A stretch of 13,098 nt of DNA from Clostridia bacterium (GTDB taxonomy: Bacteria; Bacillota; Clostridia; Christensenellales; Aristaeellaceae). The notes beneath the pieces were generated by a model. That model saw nothing but the letters and a program-made list of their open reading frames with translations. It was not told the origin of the DNA and did not search any database. Below are positions 6,290 through 13,098 of the stretch, one piece after another (within the stretch, counting starts at the first letter, position 1; each line of letters starts with the position of its first letter). The stretch lies in the NCBI GenBank assembly GCA_016295665.1, contig JAEDKS010000057.1:1-13098 (forward strand). Reading direction: 5' to 3'. A program made the translations under genes and the position numbers.

Positions 6290-6363
6290 GGGATTCCCTC
6301 CTTGTCTTGATAAAAATGTTTCTCAGATGCAGAAGATATTACAGTCGTTCAATTTGTATGGAT

Positions 6364-8286
6364 TCAACGTAATTCCATTGAAATCGGTTCCAGAATAAGA
6401 AGTTCGGAATTAGCATCATAACGTACAACTTCCGCAACAATGTGGTAATTCTGTCCAGCGCAAACAGAATCAGGAATATTCTGACCGGTCAACTCCAGAT
6501 CATAGTAATTCACATCTCTGAACTGAAAATTCGGTCCAGCTACACTTGTCTCGCTATAATCACCTGCATAAATCAGAATATCCCATCGCGTATTATAGTT
6601 CCCATGTTTTGACATGTACGCAATATTGCCATCAAACTCAATGATACATCCTCTATATTGGGTAATGAACTGGTCAATCAAGTTTCCGGGATTCTTAGCT
6701 TGAAGCATTTTGGCCAACAATTCACAATTCTCCACCGTCAAATTGTTAACATATTCTTCAGACTCCTCTTGCTGTGCAACATCTTCATCTGCGGCTTCAA
6801 AACTTGGGCTGTCTGTTGAAGGCGCATTTTCAGCTTTCAAGTGATATGTTACTACTACTTCTGCATCTTTATTAAAAATACATCCTCGATTGTAATCCTC
6901 GGTTCCGTCAATCGAAATATTGTCCACGGATCCTTCGGTTGTCCAGCCAAAGATAATGTCATACTGGGGAACAGTTTTCACGTTGGTGAAACCCAACTCC
7001 TTCAATGTGTCAACAACCTCTTCGTAATTTTCTCCAAAAAAAGCATATTTATCAAAAGAAACCTTCACTTGATCAGGTAAAATTTCTTTCTCGCAGTCGA
7101 TGTATTCTACCTCCACTTTCACCTCATCACTATAACAAAAGATCTTGTACGATGCTTCAATGTCGCTGGTTACTTCCAGTTCCGTTTGCCCATATACCGA
7201 CGAATCTGCTGCACTATTGAACCGAATAGTATAAGTCCCCTCTGCCAATTCAAAGACAAAGTCTGCATCTTTGCCGTGGTCAAGTAAGTTTTTATTGCCT
7301 TTATTTATTGTCATTTCTACATCATAAGTACTAAAGAATAAATTAGGAATGAAGTTGATATGGATTTGAACCGTACACTTTGCGTTCAGAGTATCCATAT
7401 TTTCTTCGTCAGATTCTGAGGTAGTCTCCGCTTCTTCATCGTCATTTCTATCTGCTGACAGCAGACATCCATCAAAAGCATTGTCTGCGATTTCAATATC
7501 ATCATTCCAGCATAAGTAACTTTCCAGGTTAGAACACCCCGCAAATGCAAAGTCACCAATGCTTTCCATACTGCTTGGGAGATAAATTTCCGTCAAACCT
7601 GTGCAATTCTTAAATGCTTTTTCCCCTATTGTATTACCACCCCAGAAAACAACGCTTTCCAAACCTGTGCAGTTTTCAAAAGCAGATTCACCGATGGTTA
7701 CCATTTCGCTTGGAATGCTAATATCTTTCAGTCCAGTACAATCCTTAAATGCGGCTTTTCCTATTTCTTCACCACCCCAGAAAACGACATCCGTCAAATT
7801 TACACACCCTTCAAATGCAGAGGCACCAATTGTTTTTGTTTCGCTCGGAATGTAGATCTCCGTCAACGCAGTACAGTTGTAGAACGCATAGTCACCAATA
7901 TATTCCAAATCAGCCCAAATGACGAAATTCTCAACGAAATGGTTATCCTTGAATGCCGAACCTGCAATACCAACTATATCATATCCTTCAACATCAGAAC
8001 GAATATAAGGTTGTGAGTCAGTTCCGCTGTAACCAATAATCTCAACCGTTTTTCTTCCAGTAACTCTATATTCAAAACCATCGACCGTAAAGCTTTCTGC
8101 AGCACAAGCTGCTGATATGTTTCCAAATACGCAAAAAATCGTCAGAATAATAACGGCTATCTTTACCATACAGTTCACCGCGGATTCCTTTTCCGGCACA
8201 GGATGGTGAGCATTGGATTCAGCCATGCTGTGAAACTCATTTTCTTGTCCTGTCAAACTCTTTCCTTTTTCCGTAAACTCGAACAT
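6364..8286 (-). CDS. Exported BspA-like LRR protein with PASTA-like and DUF4839-type domains
   Basis: This is a 640-residue surface or secreted protein of unknown ligand. The ATG at 8286-8284 is chosen because AGGAGAGAGG lies directly upstream (8293-8302) and a longer frame would run into the previous gene's terminator hairpin. Residues 1-39 are polar. A hydrophobic segment at 41-63 (VKIAVIILTIFCVFGNISAA, then CAA-ES) reads as a signal peptide or anchor. BspA-type leucine-rich repeats (LRR_5) fill about 66-276, alternating IPS...TIG and WGG...IG units. An acidic linker spans 277-298, a beta-rich domain about 305-395, and a PASTA-like domain about 403-482 (EEVVDTLKELGFTNVK). A second acidic linker leads to a C-terminal domain at about 515-640 (IEFDGNIAYM, DILIYAGDYSET, GPNFQFRDVNYYDL), which I recognise as DUF4839. 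GC is about 41% against more than 60% around it, suggesting horizontal acquisition. No promoter is obvious. Confidence 0.88.
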   Translation of the reverse strand: MFEFTEKGKSLTGQENEFHSMAESNAHHPVPEKESAVNCMVKIAVIILTIFCVFGNISAACAAESFTVDGFEYRVTGRKTVEIIGYSGTDSQPYIRSDVEGYDIVGIAGSAFKDNHFVENFVIWADLEYIGDYAFYNCTALTEIYIPSETKTIGASAFEGCVNLTDVVFWGGEEIGKAAFKDCTGLKDISIPSEMVTIGESAFENCTGLESVVFWGGNTIGEKAFKNCTGLTEIYLPSSMESIGDFAFAGCSNLESYLCWNDDIEIADNAFDGCLLSADRNDDEEAETTSESDEENMDTLNAKCTVQIHINFIPNLFFSTYDVEMTINKGNKNLLDHGKDADFVFELAEGTYTIRFNSAADSSVYGQTELEVTSDIEASYKIFCYSDEVKVEVEYIDCEKEILPDQVKVSFDKYAFFGENYEEVVDTLKELGFTNVKTVPQYDIIFGWTTEGSVDNISIDGTEDYNRGCIFNKDAEVVVTYHLKAENAPSTDSPSFEAADEDVAQQEESEEYVNNLTVENCELLAKMLQAKNPGNLIDQFITQYRGCIIEFDGNIAYMSKHGNYNTRWDILIYAGDYSETSVAGPNFQFRDVNYYDLELTGQNIPDSVCAGQNYHIVAEVVRYDANSELLILEPISMELR

Positions 8287-8335
8287 TGTCAACCTCTCTC
8301 CTTTTTCCGCAATCTGTAGACATTTGTTGGTAACC

Positions 8336-8375
8336 AAAAGGGGGCTGTTGCAGAAAGACATTCTACAACAGCCCC
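8336..8375 (-). terminator. Strong terminator of the cellobiose phosphorylase gene
   Basis: On the minus strand a 15-bp stem (GGGGCTGTTGTAGAA with TTCTGCAACAGCCCC, one G-U pair, 5-nt loop, 8375-8341) is followed by CTTTTGG. It begins 5 nt after the stop codon and should isolate the gene from the LRR-protein gene downstream. Confidence 0.9.
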
Positions 8376-8380
8376 ATTGA

Positions 8381-10825
8381 TTATCCCAACACCACCGTAA
8401 CCTGATGGGTCTTGCCATCGGCGAACACCGGCAGCACGTTGCCCTCCAGCGCCTTGCCGTCCACGGTCACGCGCTTCACGCCGCGGCAGACATGGGCGGG
8501 GTTCTGGATGTCGATGCTGTAGGTGGCGCCACGGAAGCGGCGGCTCACCTGATAGCCGTCCCAGGTGTGGGGGATGCAGGGATCGACCTTCAGGCCGTCC
8601 CAGTCGGGCTTGATGCCCAGGATGTAGTTGCTGATGACGTAGAAGTTCCACGCCGCCGTGCCGGTCAGCCAGCTGTTCTTGGCCTGACCGAAGTTGGGCG
8701 CGTCCTTGCCGGCGATCATCTGGCTGTAGACGTAGGGCTCCATCTTGTGCAGGTCGCTGATCTCCTCGCGGTAGGCGGGGGCGATGCGGCTGTACAGGTC
8801 GAAGGCCCGGTCGCCGTGGCCCACCACCGTCTCGGCGGCGATGATCCAGGGGTTGTTGTGGCAGAAGATGCCCGCATTCTCCTTGTAGCCGCAGGGATAG
8901 GAGGACACCTCGCCCAGCTCCAGATGATACTCCTTGTAGGCGGGCTGGAGCAGCACGATGCCGTGCTTGGTCTCCAGGTACTTGTGCACGGATTCCAGCG
9001 CCTTTTCGGCCTTGCCGTCCTCCACGCCGACGCCGCCCATGATGCAGTAGCCCTGGCTCTCGATGAAGATCTTGCCGTCCTCGCACTCCTTGCTGCCCAC
9101 CTTGTGACCGAAGGCGTCATAGGCGCGGACGAACCACTCGCCGTCCCAGCCGTCCTTCAGGATGGCGGCGTTCATGGCGTCGATCTCCTTCTGAGCCGCG
9201 TCGGCCTTCTCGTTCAGGCCACGGCGGCGCAGGATCGCCACCAGCTCGGGGCCGATGGCAACGAACATGCCGGCGATCAGCACGGACTCCGCCACCCGGT
9301 CATCCGGCGCGTTGGGGTTGGAGAAGGTCTGGAAGGACTCGCTGGGCTCGTCGGAGAAGCAGTTCAGGTTCAGGCAGTCGTTCCAGTCGGCGCGGCCGAT
9401 CAGCGGCAGGCCGTGCGGGCCACGGTTGTTGACCACATGGTAGAAGCTGGCCTCCAGGTGCTCCAGCAGGGTGCCGCAGTCCTCGGGGTTGCAGTCGTAG
9501 GGGGTGGCGGCATCGAGGATGGCCTCGTCGCCGGTCTCCTTGATGTAGGCCGCGGTGCCCGCGATGAGCCACAGGGGATCGTCGTTGAAGCCGCCGCCGA
9601 TGTCGTTGTTGCCCTTCTTGGTCAGGGGCTGATACTGGTGGTAGCAGCCGCCGTCACGGAACTGGGTGGCGGCGATGTCCAGAATGCGCTCCCGGGCGCG
9701 CTCGGGAATCTGATGCACGAAACCCAGCAGGTCCTGGGAGGAATCGCGGAAGCCCATGCCGCGACCGATGCCGCTCTCGAACATGGAGGTGGAGCGGCTC
9801 ATGTTGAAGGTGACCATGCACTGGTAGGGGTTCCAGATGTTGACCATGCGGCCCAGCTTCTCGTCCGGGGTGGTCAGCACATAGGCGGAGAGCAGGTTGT
9901 CCCAGTGCTTCTTCAGCGCGTCGAAGGCCGCGGCGATCTGCTCGTCGGTGGTCAGCTGCGCCAGCAGCTCCCGGGCGGGCTGCTTGTTGATGATGCCCGG
10001 GGCGGCCCACTTCTGGTCGCGGGGCAGCTCCACATAGCCCAGCACGAAGTTGAACTTCTTCTCCTCGCCCTTCTCCAGATGCACCTTGATCTGGTGGGCC
10101 GCCATGGGCTGCCAGCCGGAGGCGATGGAGTTGCCCATCTTGCCGGTCATGACCGCCTGCGGGTTCTCAAAGCCGTTGTAGAGGCCCAGGAAGGTCTCCA
10201 TATCGGTATCGAAGCCGTCGATGGGGGTATTCACGGCGTAGAAGGCGTAGTGATCGCGGCGCTCGCGGTACTCGGTCTTGTGGTAGATGACGCCGTCCTC
10301 CACCTCCACCTCGCCGGTGGAGAAGTTGCGCTGGAAGTTCAGCATGTCATCCTGCGCGTTCCACAGGCAGAACTCCACAAAGCTGGTCAGAATCACGTCC
10401 TTGGCAGCGTCGGAGTCGTTGCGCAGGGTGATCTGGTGCACCTCGGCGTTCACGCCCATGGGCACGAAGGCCAGCTGGCTGGCGGTCAGGCCATTCTTGG
10501 AGCCAGTGATGACGGTGTAGCCCATGCCGTGGCGGCAGGTGTAGCTGTCCAGCTCAGTCTTGACGGGCTTCCAGCCGGGGTTCCACACGGTGTCGCCATC
10601 CTTGATGTAGAAGTAGCGGCCGCCGTTGTCCACGGGCATGTTGTTGTAGCGGTAGCGGGTGATGCGGCGCAGGCGCGCATCCCGATAGAAGCAGTAGCCG
10701 CCGGCGGTGTTGCTGATGATGCCGAAGAACTGCTCGCAGCCCAGGTAGTTGATCCACGGATAGGGCGTGCGGGGGGTCTCGATCACGTACTCCCGGGCCC
10801 TGTCGTCAAAATGGCCGTACTTCAT
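8381..10825 (-). CDS. cbpA: Cellobiose phosphorylase (GH94)
   Basis: This cytosolic enzyme cleaves cellobiose with phosphate to alpha-glucose 1-phosphate and glucose, saving ATP compared with hydrolysis. It is 814 residues, the size of clostridial cellobiose phosphorylases (about 811), and similar end to end to the Clostridium thermocellum enzyme as I remember it. Visible signatures are PRTPYPWINYLG (18-29), NTAGGYCFYRDARLRRITRYRYNN (from 39), NFQRNFSTGEVE (163-174), GRGMGFRDSSQDLLGF (354-369), and the catalytic RADWNDCLNLN (478-488, the acid most likely D483). The phosphate-site region KENAGIFCHNN lies near 667. The ATG at 10825-10823 has GGGAGG 9 nt upstream. It is a single-gene unit, with its own promoter with extended -10 and a strong terminator. 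No sugar transporter or regulator lies beside it in the window. Cellodextrin phosphorylase is less likely on length and motif match. Confidence 0.95.
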   Translation of the reverse strand: MKYGHFDDRAREYVIETPRTPYPWINYLGCEQFFGIISNTAGGYCFYRDARLRRITRYRYNNMPVDNGGRYFYIKDGDTVWNPGWKPVKTELDSYTCRHGMGYTVITGSKNGLTASQLAFVPMGVNAEVHQITLRNDSDAAKDVILTSFVEFCLWNAQDDMLNFQRNFSTGEVEVEDGVIYHKTEYRERRDHYAFYAVNTPIDGFDTDMETFLGLYNGFENPQAVMTGKMGNSIASGWQPMAAHQIKVHLEKGEEKKFNFVLGYVELPRDQKWAAPGIINKQPARELLAQLTTDEQIAAAFDALKKHWDNLLSAYVLTTPDEKLGRMVNIWNPYQCMVTFNMSRSTSMFESGIGRGMGFRDSSQDLLGFVHQIPERARERILDIAATQFRDGGCYHQYQPLTKKGNNDIGGGFNDDPLWLIAGTAAYIKETGDEAILDAATPYDCNPEDCGTLLEHLEASFYHVVNNRGPHGLPLIGRADWNDCLNLNCFSDEPSESFQTFSNPNAPDDRVAESVLIAGMFVAIGPELVAILRRRGLNEKADAAQKEIDAMNAAILKDGWDGEWFVRAYDAFGHKVGSKECEDGKIFIESQGYCIMGGVGVEDGKAEKALESVHKYLETKHGIVLLQPAYKEYHLELGEVSSYPCGYKENAGIFCHNNPWIIAAETVVGHGDRAFDLYSRIAPAYREEISDLHKMEPYVYSQMIAGKDAPNFGQAKNSWLTGTAAWNFYVISNYILGIKPDWDGLKVDPCIPHTWDGYQVSRRFRGATYSIDIQNPAHVCRGVKRVTVDGKALEGNVLPVFADGKTHQVTVVLG

Positions 10826-10840
10826 GCTCTTATTCCTCCC

Positions 10841-10857
10841 AAAGCGTCAGACGCTTT
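10841..10857. promoter_or_regulatory. 17-bp palindrome in the cellobiose phosphorylase leader
   Basis: AAAGCGTC-A-GACGCTTT is a perfect palindrome around one central base, placed just upstream of the ribosome site (10835-10840) and about 10-25 nt after the predicted transcript start (near 10864). This is a typical roadblock-operator position. On the plus strand TTT is extended to five T, so a weak terminator for leftward-to-rightward transcription is an alternative reading. Confidence 0.5.
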
Positions 10858-10870
10858 TTCTCACCTCTAC

Positions 10871-10899
10871 AGTATAGCATATCCGCCCCGCCTGCGCAA
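10871..10899 (-). promoter_or_regulatory. Extended -10 promoter of the cellobiose phosphorylase gene
   Basis: The minus strand reads TTGCGC (10899-10894), a 17-nt spacer, then TATACT (10876-10871) preceded by TGC, the extended -10 motif. The -35 is poor (3 of 6), as is common with extended -10 promoters and regulated genes. The predicted start is near 10864, giving a leader of about 39 nt. Confidence 0.7.
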
Positions 10900-10908
10900 A
10901 CGGTTTCG
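10895..10908 (-). promoter_or_regulatory. cre/LacI-family-like operator overlapping the -35 box
   Basis: On the minus strand CGAAACCGTTTGCG fits the cre pattern TGWAANCGNTNWCA at the central core and most other positions, with mismatches at positions 1, 12 and 14. It overlaps the -35 box, so a CcpA or local LacI-type regulator bound here would block initiation. Carbon-source control of a cellobiose gene is expected on general grounds; the match is imperfect. Confidence 0.4.
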
Positions 10909-10928
10909 TAAATTTCGTTACCTTTTGC

Positions 10929-10944
10929 CGAAAAATCTTTTTCG
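10929..10944. repeat. Small inverted repeat in the divergent promoter region
   Basis: CGAAAAA (10929-10935) and TTTTTCG (10938-10944) are perfect inverted arms with a 2-base centre, lying between the two divergent promoters. A nearby direct repeat TTTCGT occurs at 10904-10909 and 10914-10919. A regulator site is possible; nothing else is seen in the roughly 230-bp gap (10826-11054) beyond the sites listed. Confidence 0.3.
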
Positions 10945-10988
10945 CCTCCCCTCCAGATACGCCAGGCGAGAGAATTTCCCTGTTCGTC

Positions 10989-11017
10989 TTGCCAAGGCCG
11001 TCAATGCGCATTATAAT
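10989..11017 (+). promoter_or_regulatory. Sigma-A promoter of the helicase gene
   Basis: TTGCCA (10989-10994) is followed by a 17-nt spacer and a consensus TATAAT (11012-11017). The start is expected near 11024, leaving a leader of about 30 nt before ATG 11055. It is divergent from the cellobiose phosphorylase promoter about 110 bp away. Confidence 0.85.
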
Positions 11018-11054
11018 GGATGGTATCTGCGAAAGAACAGAGGAGGGGCGAAGC

Positions 11055-13098
11055 ATGAATGTGGATCAGCTGGCAGAGCGGCTGCGGATGGACAACCTGT
11101 TTATGGAAAACGTGGTGCGCTGGGAAACCATGCCCGCAAAGCCCGCCGTCTTTGCCCCCTTCCCGGAGTCGCTGGATCCCCGGCTCCACGACCTGCTCCA
11201 GCGCCGCGGCATCCACGAGCTGTACAGCCACCAGGCCCACGCCGTGCGGGAGGTGATGGCGGGGCACGATGTGGTGGTGGTCACGCCCACCGCCTCCGGC
11301 AAGACCATGTGCTACAACCTGCCGGTGCTGGACGCCATTCTCAAGAACCCCGACGCCCGGGCCCTGTACCTGTTCCCCACCAAGGCGCTGAGCGCCGATC
11401 AGGTCAGCGAGCTCTACGAGCTCATCGAGCTGGCGGGGCTGGACATCAAGACCTGCACCTACGACGGCGATACCCCCGCCGCTGCCCGCAAGGCCGTGCG
11501 GCAGGCCGGACACATCGTGGTCACCAACCCGGACATGCTGCACTCCGGCATCCTCCCCCACCACACCACCTGGGTCAAGCTGTTCGAGAACCTGCGCTAC
11601 ATCGTCATCGACGAGATTCATACCTACCGGGGCGTGTTCGGCTCCAACCTCGCCAACGTGCTGCGGCGGCTGATCCGGCTGTGCGACTTCTACGGCAGCC
11701 ACCCGCAGTTCATCCTCTGCTCCGCCACCATCGCCAACCCGCAGGAGCTGGCGGAGACGCTGATCGGGCGGCCCGTCACGCTGGTGGACGACAACGGCGC
11801 GCCGCAGGGCGTGCGGCACTTCGTGTTCTACAACCCGCCGGTGGTGAACCGGCAGCTGGGCATCCGGCAGGGCGTCATCCCCGTGACGAGGGACATCGCC
11901 GGCATGCTGCTCAAGTGCGGCATCCAGACCATCACCTTCGCCCGCTCCCGGCTGACCGTGGAGGTGCTGACCCGCTACCTGAAGGATCTGGTGCGCGACC
12001 CGCTGGGCAACGCCGGGCGGGTGCGGGGCTACCGGGGCGGCTATCTGCCCACCCAGCGCCGGGAGATCGAGCGGGGGCTGCGCGCCGGGCAGGTGGACGC
12101 GGTGGTGTCCACCAACGCCCTGGAGCTGGGCATCGACATCGGCGCGCTGGACGCCTGCGTGCTCTGCGGCTACCCGGGCACCATCGCCAGCGCCTGGCAG
12201 CAGGCCGGGCGCGCCGGACGCCGGAAGTCCACCAGCATCGTGTTCTTCATCGCGTCCTCCGCGGCGGTGGATCAGTACATCGTCAGCCACCCGGACTACT
12301 TCCTGCACCAGTCCCCGGAGCATGCGCTGCTCAACCCGGACAACCTGTACATCCTGCTCAGCCACTTTAAGTGCGCCGCCTTCGATCTGCCCTTCGAGGA
12401 CGGGGACGCCTTCGGCAACGCCCCCGCGCCGGACACGCTGCTGGACTTCCTGTCCGACCAGAGCATCCTGCGGCACGTGGGCGGGCGCTACCACTGGGCG
12501 GCGGAGGACTTCCCCGCCAGCGAGATCAGCCTGCGCTCCGCCTCCGCCGAGGAGAACTTCCTCATCGTGGACATCACCGACCCGGCCCATCATCGCATCA
12601 TCGGCGAGATGGACCGCTACACCGTGCCCATGCTGCTGCACGAGAACGCCATCTACATGCACGAAGCCCAGCAGTATCAGGTGGAGAAGCTGGACTTCGA
12701 CGCCTGCAAGGCGTTCATCCGGCAGGTGGACGTGGGCTACTACACCGACGCGAACCTGAACGTGAACCTGTCCGTGCTGGACATCGAGCGGGAGCGGGAG
12801 GAGAAGGGCGTCCAAAGCACTCTGGGCGAGGTGAAGGTGACGACGCTGGTCACCATGTTCAAGAAGATCCGCTTCGACACCCACGAGACCCTGGGCTTCG
12901 GTCACGTGCGCCTGCCCGAGACCGAGATGCACACCACCGCCATGTGGTGGACGCTGCCCGACGCGCTGTGCGCCCAGCTGGACAACGACACCCTGAAGGG
13001 CGGCATGCTGGGCGTGGCGAACCTGCTGCGCATCGTGTGCCCGCTGTACCTGATGTGCGCGCCCCAGGACGTGGCGGTGCTCTATCAGGTCAAGAGCC
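11055..13098 (+). CDS. mrfA: DEAD/DEAH-box helicase, YprA/MrfA type (partial, 3' end outside window)
   Basis: This is a superfamily 2 DNA helicase like Bacillus subtilis YprA/MrfA, which works in mitomycin damage repair. ATG 11055 has AGGAGG (11041-11046) 8 nt upstream, and the frame stays open for 681 codons. Helicase motifs in order: Q-like SHQ (58-60), motif I TPTASGKT (77-84), Ia FPTKALSADQ (107-116), TNPDMLH (157-163), motif II DEIH (186-189), motif III SAT (223-225), motif V STNALELGIDIG (352-363), and motif VI QQAGRAGRR (382-390). The segment SRPF is absent, but TFARSR (294-299) matches the motif IV region. Residues after 400 are the family-specific accessory part. The DUF1998 domain with its zinc cysteines should follow past the edge. 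In Bacillus the nuclease yprB/mrfB is adjacent; here the downstream neighbour cannot be seen. The gene symbol is by family resemblance. Confidence 0.92.
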   Translation, partial: MNVDQLAERLRMDNLFMENVVRWETMPAKPAVFAPFPESLDPRLHDLLQRRGIHELYSHQAHAVREVMAGHDVVVVTPTASGKTMCYNLPVLDAILKNPDARALYLFPTKALSADQVSELYELIELAGLDIKTCTYDGDTPAAARKAVRQAGHIVVTNPDMLHSGILPHHTTWVKLFENLRYIVIDEIHTYRGVFGSNLANVLRRLIRLCDFYGSHPQFILCSATIANPQELAETLIGRPVTLVDDNGAPQGVRHFVFYNPPVVNRQLGIRQGVIPVTRDIAGMLLKCGIQTITFARSRLTVEVLTRYLKDLVRDPLGNAGRVRGYRGGYLPTQRREIERGLRAGQVDAVVSTNALELGIDIGALDACVLCGYPGTIASAWQQAGRAGRRKSTSIVFFIASSAAVDQYIVSHPDYFLHQSPEHALLNPDNLYILLSHFKCAAFDLPFEDGDAFGNAPAPDTLLDFLSDQSILRHVGGRYHWAAEDFPASEISLRSASAEENFLIVDITDPAHHRIIGEMDRYTVPMLLHENAIYMHEAQQYQVEKLDFDACKAFIRQVDVGYYTDANLNVNLSVLDIEREREEKGVQSTLGEVKVTTLVTMFKKIRFDTHETLGFGHVRLPETEMHTTAMWWTLPDALCAQLDNDTLKGGMLGVANLLRIVCPLYLMCAPQDVAVLYQVKS

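Noticed and set aside
6290..6363. Promoter for the MBL gene in the 74-nt gap after the LRR-protein gene
   Set aside because: TAATAT-like and TTGAAT/TTGAAC-like hexamers are present but not at workable spacing, so I do not list a promoter.
8405..12370. Plus-strand open frame of 1321 codons across the phosphorylase and helicase genes
   Set aside because: It is antisense to the GH94 gene and then runs out of frame through the helicase. High GC removes stops, its product is low-complexity Val/His/Gly/Ala, and both real genes have full family motifs.
11001..12932. Minus-strand open frame of 643 codons opposite the helicase
   Set aside because: It is a GC-driven shadow with no domain signature; the opposite strand has every SF2 helicase motif plus a promoter and ribosome site.

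Overview
The window is bacterial chromosomal DNA of high GC content (about 60-65% in most genes, by eye). The ATP synthase gene order, strong AGGAGG-type ribosome sites, a long-form HPF, a Clostridium-type cellobiose phosphorylase and a BspA-like surface protein with a DUF4839-type tail together suggest an anaerobic, fermentative, probably gut-associated member of the Clostridia (Oscillospirales or Christensenellales would fit). This placement is inference.

Layout. Minus strand, 1-3909: an F-type ATP synthase operon read atpI-atpB-atpE-atpF-atpH-atpA (atpA cut by the window edge), driven by a good sigma-A promoter at 3946-3973. Upstream, 4152-4694: hpf/raiA (long ribosome hibernation factor), with its own terminator at 4012-4048. 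Then 4695-5446 holds no convincing gene. About 540 nt of it is extremely skewed (roughly 7% A and 34% T on the plus strand, so its minus transcript would be nearly free of U). It is the best candidate for something undescribed here: a long leader or independent noncoding RNA in front of hpf/raiA. Next on the minus strand come an MBL-fold hydrolase (5537-6289, terminator 5484-5524) and a low-GC (about 41%) gene for an exported leucine-rich-repeat / PASTA-like / DUF4839 protein (6364-8286), which looks acquired. Then comes a GH94 cellobiose phosphorylase (8381-10825, strong terminator 8336-8375). A divergent promoter region of about 230 bp separates it from a plus-strand DExH helicase of the YprA/MrfA type (11055 to the window end, partial).

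How the genes work together. The ATP synthase c subunit carries the full residue set of a sodium-binding ring in its two-carboxylate form (E31, V62, E64, T65, Y69), so the operon probably encodes a Na+-coupled enzyme suited to an anaerobe with low energy yield. HPF next door would shut down ribosomes when energy is short. Cellobiose phosphorylase conserves energy by phosphorolysis of cellobiose, and its promoter overlaps a cre/LacI-like operator. The remaining genes (MBL hydrolase, surface protein, DNA repair helicase) show no obvious pathway link to these.
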